Positions 41,176 to 50,518 of a stretch of DNA of 50,518 nt are shown one piece after another (the stretch's first letter is position 1; each line of letters begins with the position of its first letter). This DNA comes from Nemertoderma westbladi. Its lineage: Eukaryota; Xenacoelomorpha; Nemertodermatida; Nemertodermatidae. The stretch covers positions 1 to 50,518 of the forward strand of contig JAUCBJ010002204.1 of the NCBI GenBank assembly GCA_032718475.1. The letters run 5' to 3'. Position numbers and translations under genes: made by a program. The notes under the pieces are model-generated. The model saw only the letters and a program-made list of their open reading frames with translations. It was not told the origin of the DNA and made no database searches.

Positions 41176-42638
41176 ATATATGTAATGTATATATATATAT
41201 ATATAGCAGCTGCAATGCAGCATGCCGATCGTAGTAGTATTTATGGTGACTGTCTGGCCGTAGGCCCGGTGAATAAGAGTCTATAATGTTTAGCTACTGT
41301 ATACTGCTATACAGTATGATTTACATATATTGCGCTGACCAGTAACCTTCCGTGACAACCGTTAGACCATGAGGTACAAAACGATGCACACTGTATGGAT
41401 GTAAAGTGCCAACTGCAGCCCTTTGCAGGGTTCGGCCTACAGTAGCTAGCAATCACCTGACTCAACTGTGAATTTGTAAACGGAAAAACGAATGAGATGA
41501 ATCGGCTTGCTGCAAGAGAACTAATGAGTTCCCTTAGTAGCCGGTGTTTGTTCTGGCTAATATTGGTAAATTGGCTCCCCTCCCACTCTGTGATAGGAGC
41601 GCATAACGGGAGGCATCCGATAACACAGCTTTTAATGAATACGCAAGCTCGAATAATGCGCAAGCTCATGTTTACAGTACGGCGCGCAGCCACACAACCC
41701 CGTTACCGTAACATTGACCGATTTGACATACGCGTAACGTATGCATATGCGTAGGTGAATACTGTTTACTGATTGGTCCAGATGAGATAGGAGATTATTG
41801 TCATGCTAAATACTTAGGCCTCAGTATTTGAAACTGTAAGAAACTATTACTGTTTCAAACTTTATGCAATCTCATTAACATTAGAAGAAAAATTTTGGGG
41901 GGGGGGGGAGTATGGCCTACCTACCTGAATAACGACACTACTGTATGTGTATGTAACCGGCCTTAGACATAAATGTTAAAAGTTTGCACATAAATTTGCA
42001 CTACTTATTTTTTTCGTTTCCCAGGGGGCACATTTCCAATTACCTTTGTTTTGTATTACCCTCGTGAACTGTTTTTATAGCTGTCAATTTGGGTTAAATG
42101 TTAATATTACGATTTTATCATAGTCATTCACTACTGCATATGGAAGGCCAAATAGTCTTAATACAAAGATTATAAAATTAATCGCCTTCCCTTAGCGGCA
42201 GACGGCGGAATAAAAATTTCACTATAAACATTACTACTCCCTCAATCTTATTCCGAATTTCACGGAAACATTTTTTGTATTCAGTGCAATCGAATCCACA
42301 AAAGTTATCGCCATTTTAATTTTAATTAATTTAATAACTTTTTATTTAAAATAGGTAAATTACAAAATTACACAATATTAATTTGAAAATGAAAATTGGT
42401 ATTCCAAGAAAATTGACTTTGCAAAATATCTGCATGTGGTCTGATTGATTAATAACTATTGCACGACCAATGGTGAAAATAATCATATAATATACTGTCA
42501 GTTTAAGATAACAAAGTGCACGCATATATAGTTTGTAAGTAAAGGGATGAACAGACCGACAGACGAGGTACCGCAGTTTATTTTTGTTGATAAAACGGGA
42601 TTGATGTCGGTATTTTAAAGATTCCACCACCAGGAGCC
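41176..42638. other. Unassigned intergenic stretch
   Basis: No convincing gene or RNA. It includes a (TA)n tract near 41190-41206, a 12-base G run at 41897-41908, and AT-rich sequence leading to the 3' end of the zinc-finger pseudogene. The open frames at 41307-41693 and 42346-42630 have no recognisable features. Confidence 0.5.
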
Positions 42639-44672
42639 TTAATTGGTATCTTTGTGAACTGAGTGTTTGTGTTTCTTTAGATTCCCTTTGTCACTAAATA
42701 GTTTTTCACAAGAACCGCAATTATACTTGATATCTTTATGTACTGATTCTATGTGTCTCTTCATATTTATTTTGCTAGTAAATTGTTTGTCACAGGAATC
42801 GCAAGTATACTTGATACCATTATGTACTGATTCTATGTGTTTCTTCAGATATCCTTTGTCAGTAAATTGTTTGTCACAAGATTCACAATAATACTTGATA
42901 TCTCTATGAACAGATTCTATATGTCTCTTCAGAATTATTTTGCTAATAAATTGTTTGTCACAGGAATTGCACTTATACTTGATACCTTTATGTACTGATT
43001 CTATGTGTTTCTTCTGATTTCCTTTGTCAGTAAATTGTTTGTCACAAGATTCACAATAATACTTGATATCTCTATGAACAGATTCTATATGACTCTTCAG
43101 ATTTCTTTTGCTAGTAAATTGTTTGTCACAGGAATTGCAATTATACTTGATACCTTTATGTATTGATTCTATGTGTTTCTTAAGATTCTGTTTGACACTA
43201 AATTGTTTGTCACAAGAACCGCAATTATACTTGATACCTTTATGTACTGATTCCATGTGTCTCTTCAGATTTCCTTTGTCAGTAAATTGTTTGTCACAAG
43301 ATTCACAATAATACTTGATATCTCTATGAACAGATTCTATATGACTCTTCAGATTTCTTTTGCTAGTAAATTGTTTGTCACAGGAATTGCAATTATACTT
43401 GATACCTTTATGTATTGATTCTATGTGTTTCTTAAGATTCTGTTTGACGCTAAATTGTTTGTCACAAGAACCGCAATTATACTTGACACCTCTATGAACT
43501 GATTCCATGTGTTTCTTTATAACTCCTTTGTCACTAAATTGTTTGTCACAATAAACGCATTTATACTTGATGCCTTTATGTACTGATTCTAGGTGTTTCT
43601 TTAGATTTCCTTTGTCAGTAAATTGTTTGTCACAAGATTCACAATAATACTTGATATCTCTATGAACAGATTCTATATGACTCTTCAGATTTCTTTTGCT
43701 AGTAAATTGTTTGTCACAGGAATTGCAATTATACTTGATACCTTCATGTACTGATTCTATGTGTTTCTTCTGATTTCCTTTGTCAGTAAATTGTTTGTCA
43801 CAAGATTCACAATAATACTTGATATCTCTATGAACAGATTCTATATGACTCTTCAGATTTCTTTTGCTAGTAAATTGTTTGTCACAGGAATTGCAATTAT
43901 ACTTGATACCTTTATGTATTGATTCTATGTGTTTCTTAAGATTCTGTTTGACGCTAAATAGTTTGTCACAAGAACCGCAATTATACTTGACATCTCTATG
44001 AACTGATTCCATGTGTTTCTTTATAACTCCTTTGTCACTAAATTGTTTGTCACAATAAACGCATTTATACTTGATGCCTTTATGTACTGATTCTATGTGT
44101 TTCTTTAGATTTCCTTTCTGTGTGAACAATTTATCGCCTTAAACGCATTTATACTTGATACCATTATGTACTGATTTTATGTGTATCTTCAGATATCCTT
44201 TTTGAGTAAATTGTTTGTCACAAAACCCACAATTATACTTGATACCTTTATGTACTGATTCCATGTGTTTCTTTAGATGACTCTTAACACTAAATTGCTT
44301 TTCACAAGAACCGCATTCACACTTGATACCTTTATGCAATGATTGTTTACGATTCTTTAAATTTACTTTGCGATTAATTTGCTTACACTTGAGAACGGAT
44401 TTAGCAATAACTTCACAAGGAGATGGTTTCCCAATACAGAAATCTTGTCTTATAACTCGAGGTTTATCTTCAGAAGTACCACAAATAGCTCCCGCTTCTG
44501 ATTTAAAACTGATAACGTTTAAACCGCTGTTTGTGTTGCCGATTTCGTTATTAACAGGTGGTGGAGTGACGCATTTCTCTTATTCCTCCTCACCGGACTG
44601 AGAATCACTTTCATCTGCCATGATACGATCCAGTAAATCCCAGGCAGCGTCACTCAAAGTATTCGAAGACAT
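42639..44672 (-). pseudogene. C2H2 zinc-finger gene, copy 3, with two nonsense codons
   Basis: A single frame of 678 codons from ATG 44672 to the stop at 42639, interrupted by TAA at codon 31 (44580-44582) in the acidic N-terminus and TAA at codon 178 (44139-44141). At the second site the neighbouring Cys of that finger is also lost. Seventeen full CX2CX12HX4H fingers follow the second stop, with KGIKYN or RDIKYY linkers and a C-terminal KDTN end that looks native. Fingers recur in higher-order order (for example CVYC, CGSC, CNSC, CESC types), showing recent expansion. It arose by tandem duplication of the neighbouring gene. The long intact 496-codon frame after the stops means that decay is recent, or that an internal ATG is used. 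Confidence 0.8.
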
Positions 44673-44800
44673 ATTTAATAGAATTCGGACTAATTGACGT
44701 ATAAATGTGACAGTCTAAATATTACCAATATAATTCAATTTAATGACACAAACCTCACCAGTTGTGGCGTTTAATACTCTCTGGGTTTGGCTGACTGTAA
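44673..44800 (-). promoter_or_regulatory. Duplicated zinc-finger gene upstream region
   Basis: Nearly identical to 46736-46862. At 44800/44801 it joins abruptly to zinc-finger coding sequence, marking the breakpoint of a tandem duplication of about 2.06 kb. Confidence 0.7.
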
Positions 44801-45025
44801 CTGATTCCGTGTGAGTCTTTAGATGTCCTTTGTCATTAAATTGTTTTTCACAAGAACCGCAATTATACTTGATGCCTTTATGTACTGATTCCGTGTGTTT
44901 CTTCAGAATCTGTTTCCCAATGAATTGTCTGTCACAAGAACCGCAATTATACTTGATACCTTTTATGTACTGATTCTATGTGGATCTTCAGACTCTGTTG
45001 GTCACTAAATTGTTTGTCACAAGTA
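44801..45025 (-). pseudogene. Frameshifted downstream fingers of copy 2
   Basis: Two to three more fingers in the same register of repeats as 45026-46735, but out of frame. The place that normally reads CAAGAACCGC has a 4-bp gain (CAAGTACTAACAGC near 45024), which makes the main ORF end in NCC-stop. The array is then truncated at the duplication breakpoint. Confidence 0.7.
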
Positions 45026-46735
45026 CTAACAGCAATTATACTTGATACCTCTATGAACTGATTCCATGTGTCTCTTTAGATTACTCTTAACACTAAATTG
45101 CTTTTCACAAGAACCGCAATTATACTTGATGCCTTTATGTACTGATTCCGTGTGAGTCTTTAGATATCCTTTGTCACTAAATTGTTTTTCACAAGAACTG
45201 CAATTATACTTGATACCTTTATGTACTGATTCCATGTGTTTCTTCAGAATCTGTTTCCCAATGAATTGTCTGTCACAAGAACCGCAATTATACTTGATAC
45301 CTTTATGTACTGATTCCATGTGTTTCTTTAGATAACCTTTGTCACTAAATTGTTTTTCACAAGAACCGCAATTATACTTGATGCCTTTATGTACTGATTC
45401 CATGTGTTTCTTCAGAATCTGTTTCCCAATGAATTGTTTGTCACAAGAACCGCAATTATACTTGATACCTTTATGTACTGATTCCATGTGTATCTTTAGA
45501 TATCCTTTGTCACTAAATTGTTTGTCACAAGAACCGCAATTATACTTGATGCCTTTATGTACTGATTCCGTGTGAGTCTTTAGATGTCCTTTGTCATTAA
45601 ATTTTTTTTCACAAGAACCGCAATTATACTTGATGCCTTTATGTACTGATTCTATGTGTCTCTCTAGACTCTGTTTCCCAATGAATTGTTTGTCACAAGA
45701 ACCGCAATTATACTTGATACCTTTATGTACTGATTCCATGTGTTTCTTTAGATATCCTTTGTCACTAAATTGTTTTTCACAAGAACCGCAATTATACTTG
45801 ATGCCTTTATGTACTGATTCTATGTGTCTTTCTAGACTCTGTTTCCCAATGAATTGTTTGTCACATGAACCGCAATTATACTTGATACCTTTATGTACTG
45901 ATTCCATGTGTTTCTTTAGATTTCCTTTGCTAGTAAATTGTTTGTCACAGAAACCGCAATTATACTTGATGCATTTATGAACTGATTCCGTGTGTATCTT
46001 TAGATATCCATGGCCACTAAAGTGTTTGTCACAATAAACACATTTAGACTTGATGCCTTTATGTACTGATTCTATGTGTCTCTCTAGACTCTGTTTCCCA
46101 ATGAATTGTTCGTCACAAGAACCGCAATTATACTTGATACCTTTATGTACTGATTCCATGTGTTTCTTTAGATTTCCTTTGCTAGTAAATTGTTTGTCAC
46201 AAGAACCGCAATTATACTTGATGCCTTTATGTACTGATTCTATGTGTTTCTTTAGATTTCCTTCCAGTGTGAACAATTTATCGCAATAAACGCATTTATA
46301 CTTGATACATTTGTGAATTGATTCCACGTGTCTCTTTATAATCCGTTTGTTTCTAAATGGTATATCACATGACCCACAATTATACTTGATACCTTTATGC
46401 AATGATTGTTTACGATTATTCAAATTTACTTTGCGATTAATTCGCTTACCCTTGAGAACGGACTTATCAATAACTTCGCAAGGAGATGGTTTCCGAATAC
46501 AGAAATCGTGTCTTACAACTAGAGAAATATCTTCAGAAGTACCGCAAATAGCTCCCGCTTCTGATTTAAAACTGATAACGTTTATACCGCTGTTTGTGTT
46601 GCTGATTTCGTTATTAACAGTTGGTGGAGTGACGCATTTCTCTTGTTCCTCCTCACCGGACTGAGAATCACTTTCATCTGCCATGATACGATCCAGTAAA
46701 TCCCAGGCAGCGTCACTCAAAGTATTCGAAGACAT
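45026..46735 (-). CDS. C2H2 zinc-finger protein, copy 2 (16 fingers)
   Basis: 569 aa. N-terminus as in the 30979 copy (DAAWDLLDRIMADESDSQSG) but without the internal duplication. A basic stretch (KRINRKVNLNNRKQSLHKG) comes near residue 100, then 16 fingers CX2CX12HX4H. Linkers are KGIKYN. In the middle of the array two finger types alternate (IGKQSLERH and SDKGYLKKH helices), so the repeat grew in two-finger steps of 168 bp. It likely binds a repetitive DNA sequence in the nucleus; the target is unknown. The stop arises from a small indel, so the true array was longer (to 44801). The upstream 700 bp are shared, inverted, with the gene at 30979. No transposase domain is fused to it. Confidence 0.85.
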   Translation of the reverse strand: MSSNTLSDAAWDLLDRIMADESDSQSGEEEQEKCVTPPTVNNEISNTNSGINVISFKSEAGAICGTSEDISLVVRHDFCIRKPSPCEVIDKSVLKGKRINRKVNLNNRKQSLHKGIKYNCGSCDIPFRNKRIIKRHVESIHKCIKYKCVYCDKLFTLEGNLKKHIESVHKGIKYNCGSCDKQFTSKGNLKKHMESVHKGIKYNCGSCDEQFIGKQSLERHIESVHKGIKSKCVYCDKHFSGHGYLKIHTESVHKCIKYNCGFCDKQFTSKGNLKKHMESVHKGIKYNCGSCDKQFIGKQSLERHIESVHKGIKYNCGSCEKQFSDKGYLKKHMESVHKGIKYNCGSCDKQFIGKQSLERHIESVHKGIKYNCGSCEKKFNDKGHLKTHTESVHKGIKYNCGSCDKQFSDKGYLKIHMESVHKGIKYNCGSCDKQFIGKQILKKHMESVHKGIKYNCGSCEKQFSDKGYLKKHMESVHKGIKYNCGSCDRQFIGKQILKKHMESVHKGIKYNCSSCEKQFSDKGYLKTHTESVHKGIKYNCGSCEKQFSVKSNLKRHMESVHRGIKYNCC

Positions 46736-47430
46736 ATTTAATAGAATTCGGACTAACTGACGTATAAATGTGACAGTCTAAATATTACCAATATAATTCA
46801 ATTTAATGACACAAACCTCACCAGTCGTGGCGTTTAATACTCTCTGGGTTTGGCTGACTGTAATACCGAATGCTGCAGCAGCTACAGTGCTTAGGGGAGT
46901 GGAGCGCCTTAGGAGTGAACGTAGGAATATAATTGGGTACCTAAATTAGATCCAAATACAATAGATGTAACAGATGCACCGGTAGCTACTAAGAACATTT
47001 GGGCCTCTATCCCTACCAACATCGATGGGTAACTCTGCCAGTTTGATTCGGGGAATACTGGAACTTTACAATGAAAGGTTTGCGGCCTCGTCACTGTAGA
47101 AAATCGTAACAGAGGTTGTTTAACAATACCTCGCTAGATTAGTTGGCGCCAATTTATCTATCATGGAACCAATTATCTATGTATTGTAGTTACGACCCAA
47201 CGGCCATCGTTTTAACAACGTAATATCCATCTATTGGAAGTATTTTCGGTGAATTTATGACGAATAAATTACCTAGTCGTCGACCCGCGGATGAGAATTA
47301 CGTTTTTGACAATTCCGTTGTTGGATTTTATTTATTACGGGAGATCCGCGCCCAACCCATAAGCCAAACCAGGGTCTACAATTCTTTTGTGACAGGCGAA
47401 AATGTCCCACCACCCCCGCATATTTTGACC
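46736..47430 (-). promoter_or_regulatory. Upstream region of zinc-finger copy 2
   Basis: Inverse match of 30291-30978, including the segment near TTCCAATAGATGGATATTA. It ends in a 20-base G run at 47435-47454 where copy 1 has a short C/G-rich stretch. No ORF belongs here. Confidence 0.6.
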
Positions 47431-47604
47431 GGGAGGGGGGGGGGGGGGGGGGGGCAAAATCCAACATAATTGCATAACATTTTGACCCCCAACGACCAAA
47501 TCTCCTAGCAGATATTGTCATTTCGCACAGATTTTATCCATCTTGAATCTAATGGAACTACTAAAAGGATCGGCATACTACGTTGCAGATACATTTTTAA
47601 GAAT

Positions 47605-48256
47605 GCTGTGCCCGCTTGTCGACAAAATCGCGCCGCCACAACTCCCTATCACCCATGACATTGGCTACATCATCCGCATCTTTAAAGCCAGTGTCCTTTA
47701 AGATGCGTCTCAAGAAAGTCATGGGCTCTCCACCATGCTTATTTACTCTATGAGGCTGCTAAAGTACAAGATTGTGCACTGGCTGGTCCTCACGGCGAAA
47801 GCAATGTCCTGCAAAGCGGAGGCGACTTTGTTCTAGTGTCAAGCTTTTGGGAACCAATGAGACACCTCCAATGTTATATAGTGTCTGGTTGGAGATGTGT
47901 GCATTGTACTTGACACAATGAACCCGGCGTAGCATTCTTGTGAATGTGCCATCCAGAAATTTGGTGTCCTCAGCAGTTAGAGCCCAGCATGGACTCCCAT
48001 AGAGGAGTATTGGAACTACTGCTGCTCTAAATAATCGGACCTTAAGTTTCCAATTAATTCTCGGTGACTTCCAAATCCTGGCAAGCGTATTCAAGGCTGG
48101 CCATGCCTTTCCCTTACGTATACGAAGGTCCTCACCTGACTTCCGGATCCATGATCGCAGGTAACAGAAGTCGTCCACATGCTCAAGCATACCATCCCTT
48201 GAGCTTATGCTCATCCGGTCAGAGACTTGCTGAGGACTTTCAAAGTTAACTGTCAA
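47605..48256 (-). pseudogene. RTE-like LINE reverse-transcriptase C-terminal fragment
   Basis: Reads MLEHVDDFCYLRSWIRKSGED, then ARIWKSPRINWKLKVRLF, PILLYGSPCWALTAEDTKFL and MLRRVHCVKYNAHISNQTLY. It passes a stop at 47759 and ends in FLRRILKDTGFKDADD and NVMGDRELWRRDF. This is the thumb and C-terminal region following the RT core. It is the best-preserved member of the family in the window. 5' truncated. Confidence 0.75.
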
Positions 48257-48294
48257 AATTTTGGGCCTACCATTTGTCTGTTAAATGTTGGTTT

Positions 48295-49273
48295 AGATTT
48301 TATGATGATGGATGGGCGATATGGCCGCATGGGGAGGACGAACTGGTGCTATTTTTAGAATATTTGAATAGTATGCCACGCCCACCATTAAATATACACT
48401 AGAAAAGTCCTACTCTAGCCTTCCGTTTCTGGATGTCCTTACAAGTGTTAATAGCCAGGGTTCTATTGATTTTGAATTATACATTAAACCCACTAATGCT
48501 TAACTATAATAGTAGCCACCCACGTACCATTATTACAGCCACCGCACGTTCCGCAGTTAAACGAGCTATACGAAATAGCTCTACAGTAGAAGTCAAAGGG
48601 CGCAGTTTGGATAAAATATACAATATGCTCAGTAACGACTACCCCCCACATATAATTAAAGCACTTATACGTAATGAAGAAATGGGTAGAGTACATAATA
48701 ACCGGAATACCACTTCTAGAACCCTGGAAAATAAAGTTCCATTAGTTTTACCATTTTATAACGTAAAGGATTGAAAAGGGGTGTGGAACGCGCCATTAAG
48801 AACTCCCCAATAGGAAGCTCGGCAAGGTTGGTATGTACACCTGGCACTAAACTCCTCCAGCTTTCAGATCCAGCCTTCAACCCGAGAGGTGTCCGTCTAC
48901 TGCCGGAACTATCTGTTACACGTGTAACCACGGTGTAACAAAGTGTACAGTGAGGAACGCTGTCTATGAGATTAGGTGCACGGTTTGCACCCAACACGTA
49001 GATAATTATATTGGAGAAACGGTAGGGCCCCTCCGCGAAAGGATTAACAGACATAAGAACTCCGTGAGGCAAGGGAATAGAAAGGAAGCTATAGAGGAGC
49101 ACTACTTAGATAAACACCCGGGGAATACTAATTACACCAACCCATTTACAGTACAAATTAAACGCATATGTAAAGACTGGACAGAACGTAAATTAGCGGA
49201 GAAATTCTATATTACAAGAGACAGACCGACACTCAACACCCAATACCTAAAAGAACACGATGCGGGGTGGTGA
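48295..49273 (+). pseudogene. Penelope-like element: RT end and GIY-YIG endonuclease
   Basis: The frame shifts several times. It starts at FYDDGWAIWPHGEDELVLF (the RT catalytic YxDD context). TLEKSYSSLPFLDVLTSV and ELYIKPTNA follow, then SSHPRTI and an SAVKRAIRN thumb-like region (to 48774). The endonuclease comes last: NAVYEIRCTVCTQHVDNYIGE with LRERINRHKNSV (48950-49273). This order defines Penelope-like retroelements. It is a different family from the fragments at 2532 and 25697. The 5' part is missing and stops occur, so it is inactive. Confidence 0.8.
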
Positions 49274-49311
49274 GAATTAACTTTTATACAGTAGTTCCAG
49301 TTCCAATGTTT

Positions 49312-49335
49312 GGGGGGGGGGGGGGGGGGGGGGGG
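49312..49335 (+). repeat. 24-base poly(G) run
   Basis: Uninterrupted G run about 40 bp after the Penelope endonuclease stop. Confidence 0.9.
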
Positions 49336-49360
49336 TAGTTGCAACCTAGATACCTACCGG

Positions 49361-49482
49361 TAGCAGTATTTTTGTCATTGGTGCAGTAGTTGTCAGTAGT
49401 ATAATAGTATCCTTACCGGTTAGACGCATAGTTAATTACTGCTTGATAAAGGCCTGTTGGCTGAAATATAGCATTATTATTA
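49361..49482 (+). repeat. Left arm of an inverted repeat with the Penelope 3' motif
   Basis: Its reverse complement is the last ~122 bases of the window (50395-50518), which is cut by the window edge. Contains GCTTGATAAAGGCCTGTTGG then CTGAAATA, similar to the TGATGAAGGCC...GGCCGAAA end motif of Penelope-like elements. Confidence 0.75.
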
Positions 49483-49699
49483 TTTGAATTTGGTAGGGAA
49501 ATAGCTGAGAATATGGGCATTCGAATGTTGCATGTTTTTGCTTCCCATGCAGGGCCATTTTATTCTATTTAATAAATACACAATGTTCTAGAACATTTTG
49601 TTTATTCCATACGTAGCCGGGCAACAATGCAATACCTCTTTAATTATACTATTACGTAGCTATTCATAAATAAACAAAATGTTCTAGAATATGGTAGGC

Positions 49700-50065
49700 C
49701 CCCTAGTGCTTTTGCTTTCCATGCCACTGCTACTATATCCACGTTATGCCATCGAGTGGTCCAGCCGCTTTTTAGAAATGCTTGAGATGTTGCTGCTAAT
49801 ATTTGTATAATTATTGAGTGGGATTTCTTATGTCCATTTGTCCGATTGAAAGGAACGTTATTAATGGAGATGAAGGTATCAGTTGACCATTAATATTTAG
49901 GAACATAGGTTCTTACGATTTAGTAAACATTCTCTCAATTGGTAACAATATCGTTTATTGTTATGGTTAGAAAAGTCCCCCACTGCAACCTGTTCCTTTA
50001 CCTCCTTAGGTAACAATAACTTTTATTGTTTTGGTTAGAAAACCCGCCTACCTTTTGTACATATA
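49700..50065 (+). repeat. Stray left arm of the zinc-finger TIR unit
   Basis: Direct match of about 29935-30290, including two CAATATCGTTTATTGTT words. No zinc-finger gene follows it in this orientation. The sequence diverges after about 50065. Confidence 0.8.
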
Positions 50066-50394
50066 ATCCTAACATTTTTATTAACTGCTGTAAATCCTTC
50101 CGAGACTGATAGTTTAACCTACTGAATTGGTCAGCATTATATTATGCCGATGATAGATTCTCTAATATAGCTTCCAAATCTCATAGACAATTCGTGAAGG
50201 AAGACTGATTTATTCATCAACCTAGTTATTCTGTTTGCATTCATCTGACAGGCAGTTTCCATTATGAGTCTATACTGCCAGATATTCCCTTTGGCGATAT
50301 CTCCTTTGCAGAAGTGAAGGCTGCTGCAAAGAGCATTATAGTAAAGTAAGTTGAATGTGGTCTATGTCACGTAATCGGTATATTATATACTGTA
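50066..50394. other. Unassigned stretch
   Basis: No ORF or repeat that I can recognise. Confidence 0.5.
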
Positions 50395-50518
50395 TAATAA
50401 TAATAATGCTATATTTCAGCCAACAGGCCTTTATCAAGCAGTAATTAACTATGCGTCTAACCGGTAAGGATACTATTATACTACTGACAACTACTGCACC
50501 AATGACAAAAATACTGCT
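50395..50518 (-). repeat. Right arm of the terminal inverted repeat
   Basis: Reverse complement of 49361-49482, running into the end of the window, so its full length is unknown. Confidence 0.8.

Noticed and set aside
41307-41693. 128-aa minus-strand frame
   Set aside because: No motifs, no repeat partner and overlapping frames on both strands.
42639-46735. Regularly spaced repeats as a CRISPR array
   Set aside because: The 84-bp period is the C2H2 finger codon repeat in a eukaryotic context.

Overview
The window looks like metazoan nuclear DNA built almost entirely of nested mobile elements. The evidence is a BEL/Pao LTR retroelement (a group known only from animals), Penelope-like fragments with GIY-YIG endonuclease, CR1/L2-type and RTE-like LINE remnants, TIR elements, tandem C2H2 zinc-finger genes and long G/C homopolymers. 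The frequent TAGGCCTA and ACCGGT words suggest a marine invertebrate, perhaps an echinoderm or another deuterostome; that placement is a low-confidence impression. I see no single-copy host gene, tRNA or rRNA.

Layout. (1) 1-3365 is repeat copy A, with a TIR element and a Penelope endonuclease remnant. (2) 3371-21976 is one complete, very young, minus-strand BEL/Pao element of 18,606 bp. It has 1,172-bp LTRs differing at two positions that I can see, a 5-bp target duplication GGCAT, a 2.15-kb leader, gag-protease (13911-18650), RT-RNase H-integrase (10488-13880), a structured 1.6-kb spacer, and two further ORFs of 271 and 1140 aa lying between pol and the 3' LTR. (3) 21982-25459 is repeat copy B, with an RTE-like RT scrap fused to a LINE ORF1-like scrap. 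(4) 25460-29324 is copy C, an inverted and nearly identical duplicate of A. (5) 29761-34097 is a TIR-bounded unit holding a C2H2 zinc-finger gene that runs into a G-rich minisatellite. (6) 34400-40265 is copy D followed by a broken CR1/L2 LINE. (7) 40636-41175 is another LINE scrap. (8) 42639-47430 holds two more copies of the zinc-finger gene in tandem on the minus strand, one a pseudogene. (9) 47605 to the end holds LINE and Penelope remnants, a stray copy of the zinc-finger unit's TIR, and an inverted repeat cut by the window edge.

The most interesting candidate system is the BEL/Pao element. Its two post-pol ORFs have no visible membrane segment, so they do not look like an envelope. The 1140-aa protein carries a canonical CX2CX4HX4C zinc knuckle inside a Cys/His cluster and ends in a Lys/Arg-rich tail, as a second nucleic-acid-binding or particle protein might. 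Both long reading frames of the element are interrupted by exactly one in-frame UGA and no frameshift. A multi-helix hairpin precedes the extra ORFs. The second candidate is the zinc-finger gene family, which appears to travel inside a mobile TIR unit and shows hints of protein-level constraint.
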